From Zygnema cylindricum (Eukaryota > Streptophyta > Zygnematophyceae > Zygnematales > Zygnemataceae), in the NCBI GenBank assembly GCA_037447655.1, contig JBBHKE010000484.1, positions 1-42,228 of the forward strand: a DNA stretch of 42,228 nt, written 5' to 3'. Below the pieces are notes generated by a model that was not told the DNA's origin, searched no databases, and was given only the letters and a program-made list of their open reading frames with translations. The translations under genes and the position numbers were made by a program. Shown here piece after piece: positions 1-9,885 of the stretch; within the stretch, counting starts at the first letter, position 1; each line of letters begins with the position of its first letter.

Positions 1-60
1 CGATACCGATAGTTATCGGTTATCGAACGGTCAGAGGTACCGATATATCGGTCCGAGACC
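1..60. repeat. GATA/TATC palindrome cluster at window edge
   Basis: Short overlapping inverted motifs of the ACCGATA / TATCGGT type, for example GGTACCGATATATCGGTCC. The same vocabulary closes both ~690-bp repeats (near 700-870 and 2590-2750), so this is probably the end of a further copy cut by the window edge. Repeat nature is seen; family membership is inferred. Confidence 0.5.
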
Positions 61-174
61 AACAAATTCCATATCGGCGATAACTATAAAAATATATAGT
101 ACGCATACTATAGTACCTTATTAAATACTGTATTATACTATTTACATTATATAGCGTGTCATGCCACGTGTACA

Positions 175-866
175 ATTCTGTTCCGTAACTATTAACTGCG
201 AATAATTACGGACAACGTAGCACAGAAAACGTTGGCCGGTTAACTGAACAAACATTTTTTACGGCGACGTACGGAATTTACAGAAAAACTGGTGAACATG
301 GAACGGAAAAAGGACGGCGGACACAAAGTACAGCGGACGCAAAATAATATTCTGCACGCCGTCGGAATCGAACGGACGACTTGGAATGAAAAAGTACGAG
401 CGGACGGCCAGCGTGAGCGCTGGCATCCCGGGATGGCTCTTTTGGCAGCTTATGCCAAAAAAGCTGACAGATTGACACGTGGCAGGTGTCCAGTGGATCC
501 CAAGGAATAAAGGGACAAAGCCATGGCGTCGGATGTGAAAGGTACATCGCTTATATTGGATCCGTATCAAAACCGTACAGACGTCATGGCGGCTACTGTA
601 CTTTCTGCGCGTCCGGAGAATAAGACGTACAGCTGAGTGTACATTTCGTACATTTATCTGTTTGTCCCGTACATTTATCTGTACGGCCCGTACATTTATC
701 GCCGATAGTTATCGTTATCGGTGTTATCGCCGATAAGTAACCGATGTTATCGGTTACTTATCGGCGATAAGACCGATAACGATATATCGAACCAATATAT
801 CGATTATCGGGAACCCGAAAAAAGGTCCATATCGGTTATCGGTAAATGCTTACCGATACACAACAT
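175..866 (+). repeat. ~690-bp dispersed repeat, copy 1
   Basis: Runs from the motif TTCTGTTCCGTAACTATTAA to CCGATACACAAC and is repeated at 2062-2755 in the same orientation with scattered substitutions and small indels. The first ~440 bp are unique-looking sequence; the last ~200 bp are a dense field of GATA/TATC inverted motifs including a perfect long hairpin. Open frames on either strand are not shared intact between copies and look non-coding. Its right flank is the right end of a TA-flanked small transposon (to 921). Part of it, with the sequence TGACACGTGGCA, is also recognisable on the plus strand of 21540-21740. Class unknown. Confidence 0.8.
725..769. repeat. Perfect 21-bp hairpin in repeat copy 1
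   Basis: Arms 725-745 and 749-769 are exact reverse complements with the 3-nt loop GTT; the outer part reads TATCGCCGATAAGTAACC. The equivalent hairpin of copy 2 is at 2611-2656 and keeps pairing despite base changes, including a compensatory change at 740/754. Confidence 0.85.
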
Positions 867-869
867 TAC

Positions 870-921
870 TAATTTCTCATTTACACTAATTTTTCTTTAA
901 TACTAATAACGATGGGCGGTG
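870..921. mobile_element. Right end of a TA-CACC small inverted-repeat transposon
   Basis: Ends in CGATGGGCGGTG followed by TA at 922-923. Read from the other strand it starts CACCGCCCATCGTTATTAG, the terminus shared by elements at 5864, 17181, 17016, 23139 and 38811. Only the right end is present; the ~690-bp repeat abuts it on the left. Confidence 0.6.
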
Positions 922-923
922 TA

Positions 924-1623
924 GTGACTAGGATATGATAAATACGGTACAGGCAAGTCAAATGTGGAAAAATGTTACTTCTCAGAAATTTTATATGAAA
1001 TGTAACTGTAACAATTATTTTGCACCATTGCATCACAACTGTATGCCGGACAAGTTTTAGACTCCAGAAAAACGTTTCTCATTATAGAAAGTCTCGTGTA
1101 GGAGAGGTTCTCACTCTATGACATGTTACTCCTAAGATGAAGCATTTTTTATTGTAAAACGCTCTTCCAGTCATTTCATCATCTTTTTTCGACCCTCGTA
1201 ACTTTTATTCTGTAATTTCCCCTTTCAAACTCAAATTATTAAACAAAGGACCTTGTATTGTTTTTAGTAAAACTAATGTAACATTCTTATACACTTGCGA
1301 GAAAATAAAATATGGAACAGAAAACGGGTTGATTAGGATGAGTGGTTTTCACAATCACGTGTTTCAAAGTTTTTTTTTTTTTTTCTTCCGTGTTATCTAA
1401 TACACTCTTTCTGGGCTTTCTTCTTTTTTTATGACAGACTTCAAATGATAAGACATTGCAGGACATTTTGGCCACTATGCAAAAACATACCGAGATTCAA
1501 CAAACTGCCCAGGTATCATTCAATATCGATCAAACTAAACCTCTATGTCAAAGTAAAATGTGAAAAGAAGGGAAAAAAAAAAGAGTAGCTTGATCGACAG
1601 GATCAGTTTTGGTTGGCCACTTC

Positions 1624-1656
<33 letters not shown>

Positions 1657-1945
1657 CTCTCTCTCGTTCTTTCTCTCTCTTGCTGTCCGGCAGGTTACTG
1701 TGTGATCATAGTTCTGAATTGCTGTTGGTCCACTTTGATAGGATCGTTGCAAATCAAAACATCGGAGCACGCACAATAATCACAAGTCAAGCGGAAGCAT
1801 ACACAACATTACATCCATGGGCAAGAGAGTCGGCAAAACATAAATATATTAGGCTGAAGTTTTTCTCCTTATAAAAGTCTCTCTCTCTCTCACTCTCTTC
1901 CTAACTTCGTACTTACTCTTCACAACCCTACAACTCAGTTCACTA
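924..1945. other. Intergenic stretch without recognised gene
   Basis: No convincing coding region. AT-rich sequence with a poly-T/poly-A tract near 1369-1384 and two CT microsatellites (1621-1680 and 1878-1902). Frames up to ~100 codons here are made largely of low-complexity sequence. Confidence 0.6.
1621..1680. repeat. (CT)n microsatellite
   Basis: An almost uninterrupted run of TC dinucleotides, then interrupted CT/TTTCTC repeats. A second short CT run follows at 1878-1902. Confidence 0.9.
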
Positions 1946-2061
1946 CACCCCGAATCGTAATTAGAGTAATGAAAAAATTAGAGTACAAAAACTAAAAAAA
2001 AAAAATAGAGTAATGAATGCTAATTTATGTGATAGAGCTGTTTCAACTATGAAGTTTACTC
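1946..2061. mobile_element. Left end of a TA-CACC small inverted-repeat transposon
   Basis: Preceded by TA (1944-1945) and starting CACCCCGAATCGTAATTA. It matches the first ~115 bp of the complete copy at 38811-39448, including the run ending in AGTTTACTC, then stops exactly where ~690-bp repeat copy 2 begins at 2062. The right end of this copy was not found downstream. Confidence 0.7.
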
Positions 2062-2755
2062 TTCTGTTCCGTAACTATTAATTGCGAATAATTACGGACA
2101 ACGTAGCACAGAAAACGTTGGCCGGTTAATTGAACAAACATTTTTTACGGCGACGTACGGAATTTACAGAAAAAACAGGTGAACATGGAACGGAAAAAGG
2201 ACGGCGGACACAAAGTACAACGGACACAAAATAATATTCTGCGCGCCGTCGGAATCGAACGGACGACTTGGAATGAAAAAGTACGAGCGGACAACCAGCG
2301 TGAGCGTTGGCATCCCGGGATGGCTCTTTTGGCAGCTTATGCCAAAAAAAGCTGACAGATTGACACGTGGCAGGTGTCCAGTGGATCCCAAGGAATAAAG
2401 GGACAAAGCCATGGCGTCGGATGTGAAAGGTACATCGCTTATATTGGATCCGTATCAAAACCGTACAGAATCATGGAGGCTACTGTACTTTATGCGCGTC
2501 CAAGGAATAAGACGTACAGCTGAGTGTAAAAACATACATTTATCTATTTGTCTTGTACATTTATCTGTACAGTCCGTACATTTATCGCCGATAGTTATTG
2601 TTATCGGTGTTATCGCCGATAAGTACCCGATAATTATCAGGTACTTATCGGCGATAAGACCGATAACGATATATTGAACCAATATATCGATTATCGGGTA
2701 CCCGAAATATGGTCCATATCGGTTATCGATAAATGCTTACCGATACACAACACTA
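2062..2755 (+). repeat. ~690-bp dispersed repeat, copy 2
   Basis: Same structure and orientation as copy 1. Starts TTCTGTTCCGTAACTATTAA directly at the break in the small transposon to its left. The palindrome-rich end includes a 23-bp hairpin (arms 2611-2633 and 2634-2656, one mismatch). No coding capacity shared between the two copies. Confidence 0.8.
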
Positions 2756-2789
2756 ATATATATGCCAACTTAATGCCTGTTAATTACCT

Positions 2790-2866
2790 GTCTGCCAACA
2801 GCCTGCCTGTGTGCCTACCATATAAATGTCTGCCAACAGCCTGCATGTGTGCCTACCATATAAATG
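2790..2866. repeat. 38-bp tandem repeat, 2 units
   Basis: Two adjacent units starting GTCTGCCAACAGCCTGC at 2790 and 2828, each ending CCTACCATATAAAT, with one substitution. Sits between the ~690-bp repeat and palindrome-family copy A. Confidence 0.85.
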
Positions 2867-2869
2867 CAG

Positions 2870-3475
2870 ACAGGCAAGCAGTTGCACAGAAATGCGGTTT
2901 GTTTTTCGCCTTCCCGATTGTCGAAAGGTGCCCAATGTTTTTCCTACGCCGTATATGTGAAGGCACGTGTGTTGAGAAATGAGTGTTACGACAGAGAACG
3001 TTGAGGAAGGATATGAGGGGAAGGAAGGAGGCGCCTTCACGCTTTTGCGAAATGGCGTCCGTTGGTCGTGACCCCTCCACGGCCCCTATACGGAAAACAA
3101 CGCACGGAATACGGTTCGTACATGCCGTAAACGTGCATTTGGTTTTTTTTTTTGTACTCCGCGCTCGGGAATAGTAAAAAACTTCCGGCACGTGTTACAA
3201 CGTCTGCCTATTCGCTCGCATCCTGGAACTTTAATTAAAATCACCTCGCGAGGTGATTTAATTTCAAGTTTGAAGATGAGCTGGAATGACGTGAAAATGG
3301 GTCGAAACTCGCTAGACGACAAACTGCATCGACCTAAACGACAAACTACAGTACATTTAAAGTTGCAATTTGTACGGTATTAATTTCGTTTTTTTGGTAC
3401 GGCTGCATATTTTCTCGTTTTTTTCTAAGTTACAGAGGAAAACGACAGAAAATAACTGTAACTTTAGCACATGCG
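2870..3475 (+). repeat. Palindrome-centred repeat family, copy A
   Basis: Aligns by eye along its length with 5235-5765 (copy B) and, over the central part, with 18090-18540 (copy C). Shared blocks are TACGCCGTATATGTGAAG-like sequence, CCCCTCCACGGCCC, GTCTGCCTATTC, a central palindrome at 3238-3259, then GTGAAAATGGGTCGAAA and GAGGAAAACGACA. Copies D and E (19000-19720, 23835-24700) are the same family in reverse orientation. No intact reading frame is common to the copies. Class unknown; probably a non-autonomous transposable element. Confidence 0.65.
3238..3259. repeat. 22-bp perfect palindrome (copy A)
   Basis: Core TCACCTCGCGAGGTGA flanked by AAA/TTT, self-complementary over all 22 bp. 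An identical 22-mer lies at 5516-5537, and a copy with one change at 18335-18356. Confidence 0.95.
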
Positions 3476-3605
3476 AAAGTGTTGTTCTTTGGTCTAAAAT
3501 AGACCGCAGAAGCGACCCAAACTATCATGCAAGAAGCTAAGCAAAAATAGGTCGACGAACAATCATATGAAATGCATCCTCCATATGCGTACACAAACGC
3601 AACAA

Positions 3606-3699
3606 ACAACATTAAGGGTTTCATGGAATAATCAACATAAATAAACCCTATGACAACATCTAAGGTTTGATGGAATAATCGACATAAACAAACCCTAGG
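3606..3699. repeat. 47-bp tandem duplication
   Basis: Two adjacent degenerate units beginning ACAACAT at 3606 and 3653, both containing TGGAATAATC, ACATAAA and AAACCCTA. Non-coding AT-rich surroundings. Confidence 0.7.
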
Positions 3700-5230
3700 A
3701 CAAATGCATAAACAATGCATATCAAACATATATAAAACAACATAAATAAATAATAACAAAAGAGTGCAATCTCACATAAACATTAAATAAAGAAAAGTAT
3801 ACCAATAAACACATTTACCCAAATGCATGACCTAATCGGCAACCCTAAAAGTTTACATCTTCGGTCCCCACTTTACTAACCAGCATTGATGATAAATTCC
3901 TAACAAAGCTCATTCCTATATATACACTTGTGAGCTGTCAACGAATCACTAAGTGTCAAAATAACCAACGTAAATTACGTAACTGTCATTAAGTCATATT
4001 TAACCATGATAGCCAATTACTAAGAAACACTAATCGTAAGCGTACACCTGAAAGTCAAGCAATCGTAAGTGTACACTTGTCTGCAAATACGACACATAAA
4101 GACACATAAATTAAACTGTCGAAACCCTAAATGATCACGTAAATATAACTATTTTAATCAACACTAAATCATTAGTTCGCATAAAACAAAATATTGATGT
4201 TTCAAATATTTACACCGACGCGTCCGCAAAATACGCGTCATAAGCGACAACTCGCTTAGTCACTTATAGATAATTCCACGTAGTTAACCGACATCGCATA
4301 TGTACGGTCCACTAGATAATGCGTCATAAAAAACAATGTGATCTCTTAAAAATATCGGCAGACGCCGTTCGCCCTCCACGTGTACCATGACCAACTTGCC
4401 GAAATCAATTCGTACGATCCAAATCTTGTCCGTACCGAAATCACGTACTTCGTCATAAATGCGCCTTGTCGCATTTAAGGTACACGTCATTTTCGATAAA
4501 TGTATGTCGTAAATAAAGTACACCTAATAGTACACCTGTCCAATATAGATTCTATGTACCATGGCGTACTTTCCATAAATCTCGCGCGCCAAATTTAAAG
4601 TACACCTGTCAAATACGACGCTCCGTACCGGCGGCGTCCCATGTAATAAATGTCACCTGTCGCATTATGTTTCGTACGTGCGACGTACAATTTTACGATT
4701 TTACATACTTCGAATATCATACATCGGATCGCTTCGCGATCCGCCGTCCATTTCACTTACGCGAACCGTACTTTTACATATGTTTGTTCGCGTCACTCAA
4801 TTCGTACTTCCGTACGTCGAACTTCAATTAATTTCACTTCTCCCTTAACCCGAAAATGCATTCGTGCCACCACATTAATTTCGGTAAATACGTACGCACG
4901 CAATCACGCGCACGCAAGTATGAAACTGAATCTTCCAAAACAACAGAAAGTACCCTTAGGGTCCTTTCGCATGAAACCGAAACTTAGTCTTGTTACTTTG
5001 TTTTTTAGCGAAGATTCTCCGTACAACTTTCAGAGCATTCGGATGTAAATGCAAATAACTTGTCACTTAAAAAAGTGACTTACGTAGACGTGTACGAATC
5101 AATGCGACAGATGAAGTGATACACAAAATGAGGCGAAACTTCCACACGGCTTCAATTTGAGGCATTTCTCTGCACGCTGTACAATTTTTGTGACTTCGTA
5201 ATGTCTGTACGCCACATTGTCGACGTGTCA
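3700..5230. other. Intergenic stretch without recognised gene
   Basis: No coding region could be supported. From ~4030 onward the sequence is full of short GTACACCTGTC / GTACACTTGTC / TCGTACG motifs (for example 4043, 4068, 4600, 4646), as in decayed repeats elsewhere in the window. A 132-codon open frame at 4650-5048 has no recognisable domain and is rich in Arg/Thr/Ser codons generated by these motifs. Confidence 0.55.
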
Positions 5231-5234
5231 AAAC

Positions 5235-5765
5235 CCTAAATTACCTTTCGCTGTCGCACAAAAATGCATTTTTCGTTTTCTGTCTACCCACTTGCCGACA
5301 GGTGGCCAATATTTTTTCTACGCCGTATGTGTGAAGACATGTGTGTTTGAGAGAGACTTTCTCTGTACGGAAATCAGCGCACGGAAAACAGTACGCACAG
5401 GCTGGAAACTTGCAGTGTGTTTTTTTTTAAGGTACTCCGCGCAAAAAACTTGTAAAAAACTCCAGACAACAGCGACAGCGTTTGCCTATTCACTCACCTT
5501 ATTGGACTTTATTTCAAATCACCTCGCGAGGTGATTTGATATAAAGTTGAACATGTGCTGAAAGGACGCGAAAGTGGGTCGAAAAGCGCTAGATGACAAA
5601 TTACATCGCGCTAGATGACAAACTACCGGACGTTTAAAGTTTAAAGGTAACGCAACTTTGTACGGTGGTAATTTCTATTTTTTGGTACGGTTGCGGATTT
5701 CCTCGTTTTTTTCTAAGTTATGGAGGAAAAAGACAGAAAATAACTGTAACTTTAGCACATAAGTA
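5235..5765 (+). repeat. Palindrome-centred repeat family, copy B
   Basis: Matches copy A in order and orientation: the CGCCGTATGTGTGAAG block near 5322, GCGTTTGCCTATTCACTC near 5477, the palindrome at 5516-5537, a GGGTCGAAA block near 5576, and a shared right-hand block ending ACTGTAACTTTAGCACAT at 5760. It lacks ~100 bp that copy A carries before the palindrome. Confidence 0.65.
5516..5537. repeat. 22-bp perfect palindrome (copy B)
   Basis: Identical to 3238-3259 over 22 bp although the flanking repeat has diverged visibly. Confidence 0.95.
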
Positions 5766-5863
5766 AGTACCCTAAGATTTTGCGTACTATAGTAAAGTAA
5801 TTGACTAATTTCAAAGCGTTACGGTGTAACGTAATGAAATCGACAAATCCTTACAGTACAGTA

Positions 5864-6252
5864 CACCGTCAATCACTAATAGAATAAAGGATTAAATAGC
5901 GTAAAAAAATTAAGTGTTGTTAACACTAATCGGGATTTAAAAAAAAATAAAAAAATATATATATATATATATATATATACTAATACTAATTAATCCCTAG
6001 CTGTAATTTGGGTTGTCCTGAATAATAAATACCCGCCCTTTCGATGTCTACAGTAATATGTGTACCCGTACAAAATTCGACACTTCGTACGTCGTCGCAC
6101 TGTTCACACGGTCGACGGACGAACATATGAGAACGTATTTTTTGTCAACGAGTTTGCGTCTCTTTCTTCTAATGCACATTCACATGTGTGCGCAATAATG
6201 TTAAGTATCTTTTCATGCCTTTGTAATTCAAAAAGTACCATTTCGTACGGAG
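5864..6252. mobile_element. Left half of a TA-CACC small transposon split by a gypsy element
   Basis: TA at 5862-5863, then the terminus CACCGTCAATCACTAATAG. The internal block near 6070-6150 resembles 17365-17440 of the copy at 17181-17723. It stops at the CGGAG target site (6248-6252) of the gypsy element; the other half is 16717-16895. Joined length is about 570 bp, similar to the family copies of 480-640 bp. An (AT)n run at 5955-5980 lies inside it. Confidence 0.75.
6248..6252 (+). repeat. Target-site duplication CGGAG, left copy
   Basis: Immediately before the TGTAACAG start of the plus-strand LTR. The same five bases follow the last base of the 3' LTR fragment at 16712-16716. Confidence 0.85.
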
Positions 6253-7206
6253 TGTAACAGTAACAGGGATCAAACTTGTTGTAATTGGGTATTTAAGTGT
6301 TACGAATATATAGCTATGAATTTGGTAGACGTCCGCGAAAGAATCGCACGATTTAGAGTTGAATTTTAAAATATTAGAAAGGCAATACCGCGAGGTCAAA
6401 ATAACGAATGGAAGTTCATTGTTACGAGTTAAGGGTCAAACTAGCCGCGGAATTTAAGGCGTACGTTTATAAAGTACCAAACGAAATCAGTATTTCGTTA
6501 GGTAAGCACGATGGTTCGTTTCTTACAATTTTTAGTACAAAACATCACTTTCACTTTATAGAATTTCGTAGGTAGTTTCGCGTGTGAAATTTGCTACGCA
6601 CATTCATGCGAAGTCGCGTTTCGTTTGGCACGCACTTTACACGTACATGTTACGTAGTGAAATGTAACGTTTGATTGGTAAGTAAATCCTACGTAGTTAG
6701 TAAGAGATTTTGCACATTTTTACATTGGTCAGTATGAGTCCTAACAGATTAATGATTCGCCCAGGTAAAACCTATTCAACGGAGCGTTGACCCTGACCTG
6801 GCTAGTCCAAGGCGATGATGGATAAATAGGCAAGTCTACGAAGAGTAAACATCTTTTCCTTTGGAAAAGTTTTTGGAAATTCTGACTGATTTTGTTCCTG
6901 AGCGATTAAAACTAAATTGGGGCACTGGCATTTTTGCACTCAAATCTCTTATTAACTAAATATTATTTTAGTAGTTAACAGATTGAATTATTAAGAGTGG
7001 TTGTAGTGAAAACACTTTAAAAGAAGGTTTTTGAGCCACGAGGGCAAGAGACCAAGCTAATGTTATGTGGACAAAAGCTTCTTTTAATTTAAAGTTGATC
7101 CTTATGTGAGTGCTTTCCAATGTGGATGTGTATTCTCCAATTTGTGGAATGTGTGGTTGAAATCGGTTGAAATACTAGGATTTTCTATGAAGTAGATCTT
7201 GTGACA
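6253..7206 (+). mobile_element. 5' LTR of plus-strand Ty3/gypsy element
   Basis: Begins TGTAACAGTAACAG and ends CTTGTGACA, giving the TG...CA ends of LTR retrotransposons; ~954 bp. Its borders are fixed by a 5-bp target duplication on the left and a primer-binding site two bases after the right end. Reverse-strand relatives are at 15376-16302 and 22141-23092, and a same-strand partial copy at 16303-16711. The block near 6320-6480 matches the reverse complement of 22850-23035. Confidence 0.88.
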
Positions 7207-7208
7207 TA

Positions 7209-7220
7209 TGGTATCAAAGC
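7209..7220 (+). other. Primer-binding site (initiator tRNA-Met type)
   Basis: TGGTATCAAAGC, two bases after the LTR end. Plant initiator tRNA-Met priming sites read TGGTATCAGAGC, so one base differs. The equivalent reverse-strand sites are at 15363-15374 and 21020-21031. Confidence 0.85.
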
Positions 7221-8040
7221 TTTGGCTAGAAACCGAGAGAAGCTTGCTCACTCGAAAAACGACTGCCGTGACCGGTGAGGGAACTCTGACCTGTGTCAAT
7301 GGAACCACAATGTGAATTGGTAGGGGATTGGAGAGAAACTAAGTAACCACATTGCCAGCGGCCGCTGGTTAGATGTGGGGCCTGTTTAGGTTCTAAGGAC
7401 TCAAGCGGGGTGGGCAATGTAGCCACCGCTGAAGTTGACTCCAATTACCTAGAGGCCAAACAAATTTGCCTTCTCCTAACGATGAATCATGTGTAGAGGG
7501 AGGGCTTGAAGTTATGAACGGTGAAGATGTGAAGATTATAGAGTACAAGATCATGATGTAGTGGGAAATGGGAAATTTGCTAGTGGAGGAGAAAAAAAGT
7601 GGAGTACTTTACTTCTTCAAGAACAAAGGAGTCTAGAAATGACTTAAAACTTTTCAAACCTTGAATTGTTATATTTCATAGCTTTTCAATTTTGCTATTG
7701 CAAAATTTATGGTTGAATCTTACCTTTGAGATCTTTCAATTTTACAGTTGCAAATTTTTTTGGGGAAATTCTTACCTTTTCTGCATCAATGTTTAGGAAA
7801 TTGAAAAATTGAATTTGTACTGACTTACTTTCAATATCTTATTGATTTCTCAGATTTTGATGATGTTTAAAGGATTTGCTAAGGAGAATAAGTATTGGAT
7901 TGGAGCAATCCGAGGAATTCAAATCCGCAACAATTTTTGTTTGGAAATTATATTATATCTTTCCTTTTGCTTCATTTCATACTGTGATAATTGCAAATTC
8001 TGCATGGAAACGTAAAATGGAGAATGCCTTCAATGTATAG
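7221..8040 (+). mobile_element. Untranslated leader of the plus-strand gypsy element
   Basis: Homologous to the reverse complement of 13800-14114 plus 15169-15360, and of 20400-21018. Shared blocks are GGTTAGATGTGGGGC near 7366, AGAGGGAGGGCTTGAAG near 7495 and AAGATTTTG-type gag lead-in near 7850. No gene. It shows what the minus-strand leader looked like before the 1049-bp insertion. Confidence 0.75.
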
Positions 8041-8917
8041 AAAAAACGCAGTGTGAAAATGATTAAAAGATTTAATAGTCATGTTGTTGTTGTAGATGAA
8101 ACAATTTTTGAAATGAGCAATTAATAGAAAGTTGTCAAGGAAAATCAGAATGTTTCAAATCAGAAATTGGATAAACTAATTAATCTAGTTCACTCCACAA
8201 ATGATGTTAATGACCAAAACAGTGACAATAGCAAGAGGAATGTGATTTTTAAGGAAAATGATCACGATAGACCTAAGAAGATAAAAGATTTGAAATTTTC
8301 TACTAGTGAAGCACCATCATTTGATGGTAATAAGATTGATGAGTTGGATGCTTCGATTTTTCATATGAGGTATTATTTAGAAATCTAGGAATTTTGATCG
8401 TGATGATTACACTTCTTTTGATGTTAACTGTCTAAAAGGTGGTGCTCAGATTTGGTATTACACTCAGAGAAGATCTATCCTAATTCCTAATAATGCTGAT
8501 TGGAAAGCTTTTAAGACCGCAATCAAATCGCGTTTGTTGTCTGTCACTTATAAATCCAAAATGGAAGAAAAATGGTTGAACTGTAAGCAGTCTAGATCTA
8601 TGAAATATTACATTGTAGAATTTGACTCATCTAGCATTCATGTCATAGGTTTGACTGATGAAAGAAATGGTTAAGTTGCATTTCTTGAACTATCTGAATC
8701 CCATATAGAAATCAGAACTGAAACATAAAAAATCTATTAACTTGAAAAAATTACTAGATAAGTCATTTGAATTAGAGGATCAATTGGGGTATAATAGGGA
8801 AACTCGATCACTCACGAGTAATTTGAGTAAAGTATCAGAGTGGGGTAAGGAGGAATTTGTGGAAGAGGGTTTCAATGCAAGTTTGGTGAAAAGACAAAAT
8901 ATCTTTAGGGGAAGGAA
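8041..8917 (+). pseudogene. gag remnant of plus-strand gypsy element
   Basis: Frames broken by stops and frameshifts. The piece at 8167-8388 has a lysine-rich start and the SEAPSFDGNKIDELD motif of Ty3/gypsy gag capsid regions (family form: P-x-F-D-G...LxxW). The following frames carry GGAQIWYYTQR and the FKTAIKSR type motif, then VKRQNIF near 8890. It corresponds to the minus-strand gag at 12506-13600. Similarity stops near 8915, where antisense integrase-tail sequence begins. The zinc knuckle, protease and all pol sequence of this copy are absent. Non-functional. Confidence 0.85.
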
Positions 8918-8919
8918 AG

Positions 8920-9060
8920 TCCAATTTGGCAACATCTGACGATATCATCTCGATTACAGTAAATGGTCGAATGTACTTAGGAGCAAATTTCCCCGTAGGA
9001 TCCGATTGTCCCTCGATCTTACACTTGTAATGCGTTGTAGAGTCCAAAACTTGTCATTTG
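8920..9060 (-). pseudogene. Integrase C-terminal (GPY/F-like) remnant
   Basis: The minus frame over roughly 8915-9000 reads GKFAPKYIRPFTVIEMIS, the K-x-x-P/x-Y-x-G-P-F-x-V motif found downstream of the gypsy integrase core (here the G is R). It is out of frame with the core at 9146-9832. No chromodomain follows; the sequence switches to antisense gag. Confidence 0.7.
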
Positions 9061-9145
9061 TGCTTACCACCTAATCACCACGTTTGCGATTAGCATTTAA
9101 TTCTTGCCTCTTTTGTGCCTCCACTAATGCATCCCGTACTCTTTT

Positions 9146-9880
9146 CTAAACATTTTGAATGTATTCCCAAAACTCTATTCCATAACCTGTTCTCTCTTGG
9201 GTGACCCCTGTTATTAAGTTTAATGCTTCTCTAGGTTGGTATCTGTTTGCAACTTCAAACGGTGAGAATCCTGTACTAGCGTTTTGAACTCCACTGCAAA
9301 AAGTCCTAAGCAATTTCTCCAGTATACGGTTCATTCTTTCTATTTGTCCCTCTGTCTGAGGATGATAAGAGGTACTCATTTTTAATTGAGTGCCTAAATT
9401 TTGCTGCAATTCTTTCCAAAATGCAAACGTAAATTTAGAATCCCTATAAGTGACTATAGACACAAGGACTCCATGATGTCTGACCACGTTGTCAAAATAT
9501 ACCTTTGCAATATCCACAACTAAATTAGTAGTTTTGCAAGGGATAAATATTGCCATTTTACTGAACCTATGGACTACGACCATGATATTGTCATTTCTTC
9601 TAGATGTAGCTGGCAATCTGACAATAAAATCCATACTGACAGATTCCCATGGTCTTTCGATCATGTCTAAAGGTTTAAAGAGACCTTTAGGTTTTTGGTT
9701 ACTAGGTTTACTTTGCTGGCAAGGGACAACTTTCCACGTGTTTTGACACCTCTTTTGCCATCCCAGGCCAAAACAACCTGCTCTGCAACCGACCAAGAGA
9801 TTTAACACGACCAAGATGTCGTAAATGCTCATGGGCTTCTTGTAAAAGTTATTTTCTTAGGTTTCCCACTTTAGGAATGC
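9146..9880 (-). pseudogene. Integrase core remnant
   Basis: The minus frame contains a degraded zinc-binding end (VPCQQSKPSNQKPKG; family form CxxCxxxK), then PWESVSMDFIVRLP with the first catalytic Asp, then IVTYRDSKFTFAFWKEL. In the family this second motif is VSDRD, so the second catalytic Asp appears replaced by Tyr. TSYHPQTEGQIERMNRILE carries the catalytic Glu. It is followed by the conserved P-F-E-V region (GFSPFEVANRYQP). Loss of one D of the D,D-35-E triad plus flanking frameshifts make it inactive. Confidence 0.85.
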
Positions 9881-9885
9881 ATAAT

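Noticed and set aside
175-600. Frames of 72-110 codons in both ~690-bp repeats as a conserved gene
   Set aside because: The same region gives long frames in several phases on both strands, and indels between the two copies shift them; this reflects low stop density, not selection for a protein.
4650-5048. 132-codon plus-strand frame
   Set aside because: No recognisable domain; composition follows the local TCGTACG/ACGTAC repeat motifs, and there are no credible splice partners.
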